DNA from: Anaerolineae bacterium
GTDB lineage: Bacteria; Chloroflexota; Anaerolineae; 4572-78; J111
NCBI GenBank assembly: GCA_022071955.1
Contig: JAJVIM010000014.1
Location: 36,874-100,873, forward strand
Reading direction: 5' to 3'
DNA: 64,000 bases
Shown: one piece after another, positions 8,740-15,996 of the stretch
Layout: every line of letters begins with the position of its first letter
Position numbering within the stretch: the stretch's first letter is position 1
The notes under the pieces: generated by a model
Told to the model about the DNA's origin: nothing
Databases searched by the model: none
What the model saw: only the letters and a program-made list of their open reading frames with translations
Program-made: the position numbers and the translations under genes

Positions 8740-9471
8740 TTAAATATCCAGATCGAGCGAGTCCAGGCTTTCTTCTTCGGCCTTTTCTTCCTTGGCCATG
8801 CCCAGCCGGCGGCGGCGTTCTTCTAACTGGCTGACCAGCCGTTCGCGGCCAAGCACATCGTCCATTTGGGTGCTCAGGCTTTCGGTGCGCATTTCCATTT
8901 CGGCGTCGGCCCGGTCAATGCGTGAGCGGATTTTGTCGGTGATGCGGGCAATGTCGGAGTCGCCCACGCCGTCGAGCGCGTCCAGCGATTTCATGCTCTT
9001 GGCGGCAATCTCTTTGGTTTTGGCCAGTTCCAGCAACCCGAGCACGTGTTCGCGTTCCTGGCGGATGGTGCGCAGCCGCGATTCCAACTTGAGGCGAGCG
9101 CCGGCCAGCTTTTCGGCTTCTTCTTTTTGGCGCACAAACTGCTGGCGGTATTCATCGGCCAAATCCATTTTAGCGTTGTACTGGCTCTGCGCCGACACGG
9201 CCAAATCTTCTTTGCCCAGTTTGAGCAGCCGGTCAATATCCTGATCCAGCGCTTCGGCTTCGGCCCGAATGGTTTCGTATTTGCGTTTGAGGGTTTTTAC
9301 CTGCCCCTTAATCGTAATCAGCGCGTCTTCCAATTCATCCAGGTTGTTTTCAGACTGACGAATGTACTCGTCCAGCACGGCCACCGAGTTTTCGTCCAGC
9401 GCCTTGTCAACCATCGCGTGCAAATTGGCTTTAATCAGCGTTTCAATTTTATCAAAGAAAGATTGGGCCAT
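8740..9471 (-). CDS. pspA: PspA/IM30 (Vipp1) family protein
   Basis: The 243-residue protein is almost entirely helical with long coiled coils. It has the family's N-terminal amphipathic helix (MAQSFFDKIETLIKANLHAM) and the helix-2 pattern LDEYIRQSENNLDELEDAL. PspA/IM30/Vipp1 proteins are ESCRT-III-like; they polymerise on stressed inner membranes and limit proton leakage. The C-terminus is acidic (EEKAEEESLDSLDLDI). The start has an excellent AAGGAGG site, and a 17-base-spaced promoter lies at 9534-9562. It is probably the first gene of a three-gene operon. Confidence 0.88.
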   Translation of the reverse strand: MAQSFFDKIETLIKANLHAMVDKALDENSVAVLDEYIRQSENNLDELEDALITIKGQVKTLKRKYETIRAEAEALDQDIDRLLKLGKEDLAVSAQSQYNAKMDLADEYRQQFVRQKEEAEKLAGARLKLESRLRTIRQEREHVLGLLELAKTKEIAAKSMKSLDALDGVGDSDIARITDKIRSRIDRADAEMEMRTESLSTQMDDVLGRERLVSQLEERRRRLGMAKEEKAEEESLDSLDLDI

Positions 9472-9533
9472 TATCTCGCCTCCTTATCTGGCTCAGCTTG
9501 CATTCTTTACGAGGATGGTGGAACTACGTTGCA

Positions 9534-9562
9534 ATTATACAACATCCGGGGCAATTTCCCAA
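9534..9562 (-). promoter_or_regulatory. Sigma-70 promoter of the pspA operon
   Basis: On the minus strand TTGGGA and TATAAT are separated by 17 bases, about 65 bases upstream of the pspA ATG. It is back-to-back with the promoter at 9574-9602. Confidence 0.7.
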
Positions 9563-9573
9563 TTTAAAATGAA

Positions 9574-9602
9574 TTGTCACCACCAAACGGATGTGCTACA
9601 AT
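9574..9602 (+). promoter_or_regulatory. Sigma-70 promoter of the RusA-like gene
   Basis: TTGTCA and TACAAT are separated by 17 bases and end 19 bases before the ATG at 9622, leaving only a very short leader. Confidence 0.7.
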
Positions 9603-9621
9603 CTCCCCACGAGGCAACTTT

Positions 9622-10062
9622 ATGAGCGAGATCAAAAGCGTGCGCTTTACCCTGCCGCTGCCCCCCAGCATCAACAGCCAGTACACCCAGGCCGGCAACC
9701 GGCGAGTGCTTTCCAAAGAGCATGTCAGCTTTAAAAAACAGGTGCGGCACAAAATCCACCTGCTGCGGGTTGATGGCGTTATCACCGATGAATTTATTGC
9801 CGCGCTCAACAACGGCTACATCGGCCTGTTTCTGGATTTTTATTTTGAATCGCCCCTGCGCCGCGATTTGGACGGCGGGCTAAAAATCACCCAGGATTCC
9901 CTGCTCGATGCGCTGAGCGTTAACGACAACCGCGTGGTTGATATTCATCTGGTCAAACGGATGGACCCCTCGACGCCGCGGGTGGAGGTGGAGCTGGAGG
10001 CCATTCCCAGTTGGCAATTTGACGACGAGTACGTTTACCTGGGCGACGACTCCGGCGCGTGA
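9622..10062 (+). CDS. RusA-like Holliday junction resolvase
   Basis: The 146-residue protein starts SVRFTLPLPPSINSQYTQ, the opening strand and PPS-x-N motif of RusA-family endonucleases. It carries LRRDLDGGLKITQDSLLDAL followed by NDNRVVDIHLVKR, matching the aspartate cluster that binds magnesium. RusA cuts four-way DNA junctions. It is often phage-borne, but here it stands alone next to tRNA genes, with its own promoter and no phage genes near. The ATG at 9622 is supported by GAGGCA upstream. One residue of the usual D-x-D-N motif is G (DLDGG), so activity should not be assumed. Confidence 0.8.
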   Translation: MSEIKSVRFTLPLPPSINSQYTQAGNRRVLSKEHVSFKKQVRHKIHLLRVDGVITDEFIAALNNGYIGLFLDFYFESPLRRDLDGGLKITQDSLLDALSVNDNRVVDIHLVKRMDPSTPRVEVELEAIPSWQFDDEYVYLGDDSGA

Positions 10063-10080
10063 GTGCCGCCGCACTGCAAC

Positions 10081-10107
10081 AAAAAAAACGCGGCTGTCAC
10101 CGCGCTT
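10081..10107 (-). terminator. Terminator of the tRNA operon
   Basis: On the minus strand AAGCGCGG pairs with CCGCGTTT around TGACAG and runs into TTTTTTTT, starting 10 bases after tRNA-His. Confidence 0.8.
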
Positions 10108-10116
10108 TCTCAACTG

Positions 10117-10189
10117 GGTGGCTAGTGGGGCTCGAACCCACAACCTCCTGGGCCACAACCAGGTGCTCTACCATTGAGCCATAGCCACC
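10117..10189 (-). tRNA. tRNA-His (anticodon GTG)
   Basis: A full cloverleaf reads on the minus strand: acceptor GTGGCTA/TAGCCAC preceded by the extra 5' G typical of tRNA-His, anticodon loop TTGTGGC between CCTGG and CCAGG, and a T loop GGTTCGAGC. The complete 3' CCA is not encoded. It is the last tRNA of the cluster. Confidence 0.95.
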
Positions 10190-10208
10190 ATATTCCCTTA
10201 AACAACAA

Positions 10209-10281
10209 TGCCGCATACGGGATTCGAACCCGTGTTACCGCCTTGAGAGGGCGGCGTCCTGGGCCCCTAGACGAATGCGGC
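10209..10281 (-). tRNA. tRNA-Glu (anticodon CTC)
   Basis: The acceptor stem is GCCGCAT/ATGCGGC, the anticodon loop CTCTCAA sits between CCGCC and GGCGG, and the T loop contains GGTTCGAATCC. CCA is not encoded. It lies 19 bases from tRNA-His. Confidence 0.95.
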
Positions 10282-10290
10282 GTTACGTAG

Positions 10291-10374
10291 TGCCGAAGGT
10301 GGGAGTTGAACCCACACGGGCCAATGCCCACTACGCCCTGAACGTAGCGCGTCTGCCTGTTCCGCCACTTCGGC
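10291..10374 (-). tRNA. tRNA-Leu (anticodon CAG)
   Basis: This 84-base class II tRNA has acceptor GCCGAAG/CTTCGGC, anticodon loop TTCAGGG between CTACG and CGTAG, a long variable arm (TGGGCATTGGCCCG) and T loop GGTTCAACTCC. It is first in the Leu-Glu-His transcript. Confidence 0.95.
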
Positions 10375-10395
10375 GTGTTCAACTTACAAGCCGCG

Positions 10396-10424
10396 ATTAT
10401 ACTGTACTTTTGGCCGTGAGTCAA
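10396..10424 (-). promoter_or_regulatory. Sigma-70 promoter of the tRNA operon
   Basis: On the minus strand TTGACT and TATAAT are separated by 17 bases, 21 bases upstream of tRNA-Leu. It overlaps the 3' boundary of the TrmO-chorismate mutase gene. Confidence 0.8.
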
Positions 10425-10431
10425 GACTCGG

Positions 10432-11166
10432 TCATACGGATTCGTTGCCGCTGTTGCGCTGCCGGATGAGTTCAATTTCTTCCTGAATAAAATTGTCAAC
10501 CAGCAGTTTGTACATGCCTTCCACCACATCCGGGTTAAGGCCGGATGCCTCGGCCAGTTCACGGCGGCGGCGCATTACGGCGTGGTAACGTTCCGGCGCG
10601 GGCACATCTTCCGGCCGATTTTTAAAGTGAGCCACCTGCCGCACGTACTCGGCGCGATTGCCCAGCAGCCGGATCACCTCTTCATCAATTACATCGATGG
10701 CGTCGCGGGCGGCCTGTAGGCTGTTTACCTGGCGCACCTCAAACCGCTGCGAATGGCTATCGGCGTCAAAATAGGGCGCGTAGGGTTTAATATCGATCAC
10801 CGGCGAGCCATCCTGCGCATCCAATCCGCTCACCGTGAGCACCCGGCCATCCACCGCCTCAACGCGGGCCACGGTGGTGCCAATCCGGCTCGGCCGAAAC
10901 TGGGTGCGGGTGGCAAACACGCCGGCCAGCGGGTTGGCCGGGTTGTGGCGCGGGTGGAGTTGCAATTCAATCTGGTTGGGCTGAATGCGGTGAAACAGAA
11001 ACAGCACCAAAATATCAGCGCCCGGCGACACCCCCAGCAGGCCCGGCGCAAAGTCCGGCGCAATTTCAATGGTTGACAGTTCGGCGCGCATTTGTTCGGC
11101 GGGGGTGTTAGCGGCAAATTTGCCGTTGACCACGCCGATAATCGGCAGAGTGATGGATTCGGTCAC
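10432..11166 (-). CDS. TrmO-like (TsaA) tRNA methyltransferase fused to chorismate mutase
   Basis: The 244-residue protein has two domains. Residues 1-150 match TrmO/TsaA, which methylates N6-threonylcarbamoyladenosine 37 of tRNA using SAM: HPRHNPANPLAGVFATR, FRPSRIGTTVARVE and GSPVIDIKPYAPYFD are its signatures. Residues 150-235 match AroQ/PchB-type chorismate mutase or isochorismate pyruvate lyase: AIDVIDEEVIRLLGNRAEYV, then APERYHAVMRRRRELAEASG and VEGMYKLLVDNFIQEE. Start is GTG with AAGGAG upstream. The gene ends just before the promoter of three tRNA genes. Both domains look intact, and there is no frameshift. Confidence 0.85.
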   Translation of the reverse strand: MTESITLPIIGVVNGKFAANTPAEQMRAELSTIEIAPDFAPGLLGVSPGADILVLFLFHRIQPNQIELQLHPRHNPANPLAGVFATRTQFRPSRIGTTVARVEAVDGRVLTVSGLDAQDGSPVIDIKPYAPYFDADSHSQRFEVRQVNSLQAARDAIDVIDEEVIRLLGNRAEYVRQVAHFKNRPEDVPAPERYHAVMRRRRELAEASGLNPDVVEGMYKLLVDNFIQEEIELIRQRNSGNESV

Positions 11167-11205
11167 GGTGTTCTCCTTTCGAATAGCGAATTGCGAATTG
11201 TGAAT

Positions 11206-11233
11206 GTAGGGGCGCTTCGCGAAGCGCCCCTAC
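11206..11233. repeat. 28-bp perfect palindrome, copy 1 of 3
   Basis: The half-site GTAGGGGCGCTTCG is followed by its exact reverse complement. Identical copies occur at 26722-26749 and 31497-31524, all intergenic. This copy lies between the divergent TrmO-chorismate mutase and MurF-Alr genes. Flanking short GCGAATTGCGAATT strings occupy the rest of the gap (11167-11417), where no gene is seen. Confidence 0.92.
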
Positions 11234-11417
11234 GAATTTTTATACGCTCCGACGCTCTGGCAAGAGAGTCCACCCTCAAAAATAATTTCGCCATTCGCTT
11301 ATTCGCAATTCGCCCATTTTCACCGGAGTGGCCCGAATTGTCAAGCCCGTTGTCATTCCGCCCCGGCCTGTGGTAAAATGCGCCGTTACAGGTGTAACCC
11401 ATCGCACGGAGAAAAAA

Positions 11418-13961
11418 ATGATTTATCTGCAAGATTTACTCGATGCCACCGGCGGCGAACTGCTCAACGGCACCATCGCCCGCCAGTTTGCCAGCTTCGC
11501 CTTCGACTCGCGCCAGCTTGAGCCGGGCCAGCTTTTTTTGGCCGTGAAAACCGCCACCGGCGACGGCCACGACTACATCGCTTCGGCGCTGGAAAAAGGC
11601 GCAACCGGCATTATGTGTGAAAACCGCGAAGCCGTGCCCCGCACTGCCCGCGTCACCACCCTCATTGTGCCCGATGTGCAGCAGGCGCTCACCGATTACG
11701 CCGCCTTTATTTTGCGCAAATACCAGCCCACTGTTATCGGTATTACCGGCTCGGCCGGCAAAACGGCCACCAAAGACGCCATTGCCGCGGTGCTGCAAAA
11801 ACGCTTTCAGGTGTTCAAAAATTATCAAAGCTACAACGGCCGCTACGGGCTGCCCATTGCCCTGGGCCAGCTTGAAGAGCATCACGAAGTGGCCGTGCTG
11901 GAAATGGCCAGCGATACGTTTGGCGAGGTGGCCCATCTGGCCAAAATCACTCAGCCCAAAGTGGGCGTGGTCACCACCATCAACCGGGCGCACATCACCA
12001 CCTTTGGCAGCCTCAACAACATCGCCGCCGAAAAAGGCCGCCTCGTTGAAGCGCTGCCGTTCAACGGTTCGGCCATTCTCAACGCCGATGACCCGCGCGT
12101 GGCCGGAATGGTGCCGCGCACGCAGGCCCGGATCATCACCTTTGGCCTCAAACGCGGGGCCGATGTCCGCGCCAGCGACCTAAAAATTTCACCGGAGGGG
12201 CTAACTTTTACCCTGCAATACGATGGCAAAAGTTATCGCAGCAGCACCCCGCTGATTGGCCGGCATCACATTTACGCCATTCTGGCCGCCGTGGCCGTGG
12301 GGCTGGTGTTTGATATTCAACCCACCGTGGCTCTGGCCGCGCTGAAAAATTTGCCGCGCACGCCCGGCCGCATGAATTTGCTGCCCGGCAAAAACGGCAC
12401 GCTGATTCTGGACGACACCTTCAACGCCAGCCCGGAAGCGATGCTCGCCGCGCTGGAAACGCTGGCCGAATTTCCCGGCGCTAACAAAATTGCCATTTTG
12501 GGCGATATGCCAGATTTGGGCGAAGGCGAGGAAGAAGCGCACCGGCAGGTGGGCGATTTTGCGGCCACGGTGGTTCACCGGCTGGTAACCAAAGGCGAAG
12601 CGGCGCAGCTAATTGGCACGGCCGCGCTGGAGCGCGTGAGCGGGCTGGGCAAACACGCCGTCCACGTTACCTTTACCAGCGACGACGCCGCCGCCGCCGC
12701 GCAGGATTTGCTTTCGCCGGATACGGTGATTCTGGTAAAAGGCGGCCCGGCGGCGCGGATGGAACGAGTCGTCGAACGGCTGCTGGACAATCCCCGCGTC
12801 GATCACTGGAAGCTGGTGCGGCAGGAAGCCGGCTGGCAGCAGGTGCGCTCGGAGCAGCCGGCCCGCCCCACCTGGGTAGAAATCGATCTGGAGGCGGTGG
12901 CCAACAACGTGCGCCAGCTTGTTGAAATTGTGTCGCCGGCCAAAATTATGGCCATTCTCAAAGCCGATGCCTACGGCCACGGCATGGTCAAAGTTGCCCG
13001 CACAGTGCTCAACAACGGCGGCAGTTGGGTGGGCGTGGCCACGTTGGGCGAGGCCATCAAACTGCGCAAAAGCGGCATCGACGCGCCAATTTTGGTGCTG
13101 AGCTACATGCCCGCCTGGCAGGCCCACGAAGCCATTCGCTACAACGTGAGCGCCACCATTTTTACCGAGGAGTTGGCCCGCGCCTTTAGCCAGGCCGGCG
13201 AAGATTTGAACACCAAGGCGCTGGCTCACATTAAAGTTGACAGCGGCATGGGCCGGCTGGGACTGCTGCCGGAACAGGTGCCGTCGTTTATGGAGAAGCT
13301 GGCCCGCCTGCCCGGCTTGCGGGTTGAAGGGATGTACACCCACTTTGGCACCGCCGATGACGACGTGCCTTACGCCCGCGAGCAGTTGCGCCGTTTTAAC
13401 GAGCTGCTGGCCCAACTGGATGCCGCCGGGCTGCGCCCGCCGCTGGTGCATGCGGCCAACACCGCCGGCCTGCTCAACCTGCCGGACGCTCGCTTTGATA
13501 TGGTCCGGCCCGGCATTGGGTTGTACGGCCTGCCGCCGAGCGCCAATTCGCCGCTGCCGGCAGGTTTTCGGCCGGCGCTCACGTTCAAAAGCACGGTGGG
13601 GCAGGTAAAAACGCTGCCGGCGGACAGCCCCATTGGTTACGGGGCCACCTATCGCACCCAGGGCGAAGAGACCATCGCCATTATTCCGGTTGGCTACGCC
13701 GATGGCTTTCGGCGGGCGCCGCGCACCTGGGGCGAGGTGTTGGTTAAAGGGCAGCGCGCCCCGCTGGTGGGCCGGGTGAGCATGGACCAGAGCGCCATCA
13801 ACGTGACGCATATTCCCAACGTGCGCCAGGGCGATGAAGTGGTGCTGATTGGCCGCCAGGGCAGCGAGGAGATCACCGCCGAAGAAGTGGCGGCCAACCT
13901 GGGCACCATCAATTACGAAGTGGTCAGCGAACTGTTGGCGCGGATTCCGCGGGTATCGTAA
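11418..13961 (+). CDS. murF-alr: Bifunctional MurF ligase - alanine racemase
   Basis: The 847-residue protein makes and uses D-alanine for peptidoglycan. Residues 1-455 are MurF, which adds D-Ala-D-Ala to UDP-MurNAc-tripeptide: P-loop GITGSAGKTATKD near residue 108, then LEMASDTFGEVAHLAKI and TTINRAHITTFGS. From about residue 485 comes a full PLP-dependent alanine racemase: TWVEIDLEAVANN, the lysine motif KADAYGHG near 515, HIKVDSGMGRLG, and the catalytic-tyrosine region IGYGATYR with PVGYADGFRR. Start ATG at 11418 has ACGGAG upstream. The same fusion is known from Bacteroidota. It ends 2 bases from the convergent GNAT-hydrolase gene, with no terminator between them. Confidence 0.95.
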   Translation: MIYLQDLLDATGGELLNGTIARQFASFAFDSRQLEPGQLFLAVKTATGDGHDYIASALEKGATGIMCENREAVPRTARVTTLIVPDVQQALTDYAAFILRKYQPTVIGITGSAGKTATKDAIAAVLQKRFQVFKNYQSYNGRYGLPIALGQLEEHHEVAVLEMASDTFGEVAHLAKITQPKVGVVTTINRAHITTFGSLNNIAAEKGRLVEALPFNGSAILNADDPRVAGMVPRTQARIITFGLKRGADVRASDLKISPEGLTFTLQYDGKSYRSSTPLIGRHHIYAILAAVAVGLVFDIQPTVALAALKNLPRTPGRMNLLPGKNGTLILDDTFNASPEAMLAALETLAEFPGANKIAILGDMPDLGEGEEEAHRQVGDFAATVVHRLVTKGEAAQLIGTAALERVSGLGKHAVHVTFTSDDAAAAAQDLLSPDTVILVKGGPAARMERVVERLLDNPRVDHWKLVRQEAGWQQVRSEQPARPTWVEIDLEAVANNVRQLVEIVSPAKIMAILKADAYGHGMVKVARTVLNNGGSWVGVATLGEAIKLRKSGIDAPILVLSYMPAWQAHEAIRYNVSATIFTEELARAFSQAGEDLNTKALAHIKVDSGMGRLGLLPEQVPSFMEKLARLPGLRVEGMYTHFGTADDDVPYAREQLRRFNELLAQLDAAGLRPPLVHAANTAGLLNLPDARFDMVRPGIGLYGLPPSANSPLPAGFRPALTFKSTVGQVKTLPADSPIGYGATYRTQGEETIAIIPVGYADGFRRAPRTWGEVLVKGQRAPLVGRVSMDQSAINVTHIPNVRQGDEVVLIGRQGSEEITAEEVAANLGTINYEVVSELLARIPRVS

Positions 13962-13963
13962 AC

Positions 13964-15523
13964 CTATTCTACCCGCACCAGTTTGACGGGCGTTTTGGCC
14001 CGCAAATCGTACAAATCCGGGCGGCGATCATACAGCGGGCGGGTATTGCCCACCTCCCGGTGCACGGCCAGGCTGGTTAAATCCAGATCGGCAATGACCA
14101 CCGTTTCGGTGTTGGGTTCGGCTTCGCCGGCGGTGGCGTTGAGCGGAAATTGAAAATCGCTGGGGGTGAATACCGCCGCCTGCCCGTAGTTGATCAAATA
14201 CGTGCGGATGGGCAAATTGCCCACGTTGCCGGCCAGCACCACGTAAATTGAATTTTCAACGGCGCGGGCCTGGGCCGTAAAGCGGACCCGATTGTAGGCT
14301 TTGCGCTCGTCGGTGCTGAAGGGCACAAACAGCACTTCGGTCCCGGCCTGGGTGAGCAGCCGGGTGGCTTCGGGAAATTCAACATCGTAACACACCTGAA
14401 TGGCAATCCGGCCCAGCGACGTATCAAACACTTGCATCGACTCGCCGGGGCGAATATCCCACACTTTGCGCTCGCTGGGGGTGATGTGCAGTTTGTCCTG
14501 CGTGTACACATTGCCGCCGGGTGAAAACAGGTGAGCCACGTTGTAAATGCCTTCGGCGCGGCGGACCGGGTGCGATCCGCCAATGATGTGCAAATTATGT
14601 TTGATGGCCAGCCGGGTGAACATCTCCAGATAGCGGTCGGTCAGGTCAGCCAGGGCGGCCACAGATTGGTGCGAGTCCCAATCCGGCGGCATCGTGCTGA
14701 ACAACTGGGCTGTAAAAAATTCGGGCAGCAGTAAAAAGTGGCAGTGGTAGGTGTCGGCGGTATCCACAAAAAAAGAAACGCTCCGTTCAAACTCTTCCCA
14801 GGATGAAATAGCGCGCATAAGATACTGCGCGGCGCAAACCCGGATTTTACGCACCGGCCGGTGCAGCGGCGCGGCGGCAATTTTGCGCCGCTCCGGTTTG
14901 TAATCGGGATTGGGCATTTCCAGCAGCGTGCTGTAGTTGAGGCTGGAATCATCCCACACAAAATCCAGCAGCACCCGTTTAACGTAATAACCGGCCCGCA
15001 AATGCATATTCAGCGCCGGGTCAAAAATTTTGCCTGCCGTTGCCTCGCGCACGTACTCTTCGGCGGTCAGTTTGCCGGCGAACTCGTTGTAGCCCGGAAT
15101 CCGGCCAAAAGCGAGAGTGCGGCGCAGATTGTATCGCTTCATTAACCTGCGGCGCTGCTTGTACAGCAGCTTGGAAATACCCTGCCCCCGAAAATCGGGA
15201 TGCACGGCGATGTCGGCCCCGTAGAGGGTGTCGCCGCCGGGGGTGTGCGAACTGAACGTGCCCACGCCGGTAATTTCCGGGTAGGTGTACTGGGCGTCGT
15301 CGTCTAGCTGCACAATCAGCGCGGTGGCATAGCCTACAATTTGGCCCTCAACCTCGGCCAAAAACTGGCCCTCCGGGAAGGCGGCTAGCTGCATCTCGTA
15401 TTTGCGGGCATTGTAGTGGCCGCCATCTTCGGCGTAATCCGGGTAGGCGGCTCGATGGCAGACCACGATCCCGGGGATGTCTTCTGGCTGCCAGCGCCGT
15501 ACTTTAACTTTGGGTTTGGTCAT
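13964..15523 (-). CDS. GNAT acetyltransferase fused to carbon-nitrogen hydrolase
   Basis: The 519-residue protein combines an N-terminal GNAT domain (residues 1-190; DIAVHPDFRGQGISKLLYKQ is the acetyl-CoA loop) with a nitrilase-superfamily amidase (220-510). The catalytic triad is visible: Glu in LLLPEFFTA, Lys in QDKLHITPSE and Cys in IQVCYDVEFPEA. Such hydrolases cleave amides or nitriles. Joined to an acetyltransferase, a two-step conversion of one amine or amide is plausible, but the substrate is unknown. The ATG at 15523 follows GGAGTAAC. This architecture is found in many bacteria. Confidence 0.88.
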   Translation of the reverse strand: MTKPKVKVRRWQPEDIPGIVVCHRAAYPDYAEDGGHYNARKYEMQLAAFPEGQFLAEVEGQIVGYATALIVQLDDDAQYTYPEITGVGTFSSHTPGGDTLYGADIAVHPDFRGQGISKLLYKQRRRLMKRYNLRRTLAFGRIPGYNEFAGKLTAEEYVREATAGKIFDPALNMHLRAGYYVKRVLLDFVWDDSSLNYSTLLEMPNPDYKPERRKIAAAPLHRPVRKIRVCAAQYLMRAISSWEEFERSVSFFVDTADTYHCHFLLLPEFFTAQLFSTMPPDWDSHQSVAALADLTDRYLEMFTRLAIKHNLHIIGGSHPVRRAEGIYNVAHLFSPGGNVYTQDKLHITPSERKVWDIRPGESMQVFDTSLGRIAIQVCYDVEFPEATRLLTQAGTEVLFVPFSTDERKAYNRVRFTAQARAVENSIYVVLAGNVGNLPIRTYLINYGQAAVFTPSDFQFPLNATAGEAEPNTETVVIADLDLTSLAVHREVGNTRPLYDRRPDLYDLRAKTPVKLVRVE

Positions 15524-15935
15524 TGTGTTACTCCTTAATTTAATGTGCCATGTATTGTGGTGAAAAACGGGCAATTTGCCAAGTGGCCTTTAAAGTGAGT
15601 TCGGTGGGTGAGTTTAAGTTTTGAGTTTTAAGGTTTGAGTTTCCCATAGGGGGCCTTTGGCTCTGAGTTCGTGTTGCGTCGTTCGTCACTCGCAGTGTCG
15701 CAGTGTCGCAATTCGTAAATCGTAAATCCAAAATCGTCATTCGCCACCGGGTAGTGGTTAAAAGGTAAGTGATACTCATGTCATTAGTATGATAAAGCGA
15801 CGAAAAATCCCTGAAACTTGGCTTTGCAAACCGTCTCCGCAGAGATTCTTCGCTCCTTTCGTCGCTCAGAATGACATACCGCGGGTCCTCATCACTTACA
15901 ACTTCACCACTATCCGCCACTGAATACTCTATTTT
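15524..15935. repeat. Gene-free spacer with degenerate dispersed repeats
   Basis: No credible gene is present in about 410 bases. It contains runs of GTTTTGAG-like units (15605-15640), TTCGTGTTGCGT with CGTCACTC (15665-15690, also at 5131-5156), two CGCAGTGT units, AATTCGTAAATCGTAAATC (15711-15729), and AGATTCTTCGCTC with GCTCAGAATGACA (15841-15875), a string type often dispersed in genomes of this kind. Confidence 0.5.
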
Positions 15936-15963
15936 TTGTGACCCCTTTGAGCGCAAGTATAAT
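15936..15963 (+). promoter_or_regulatory. Sigma-70 promoter of the DUF3048 gene
   Basis: TTGTGA and TATAAT are separated by 16 bases and end 33 bases before the ATG at 15997. Confidence 0.65.
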
Positions 15964-15996
15964 AAAGGCAAATTTTGCCCGGGTTTGGAGAAAACG

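Noticed and set aside
10117..10374. tRNA-associated integration site (genomic island)
   Set aside because: No integrase or direct repeat of a tRNA 3' end is visible in the window; the RusA-like gene alone is not enough.
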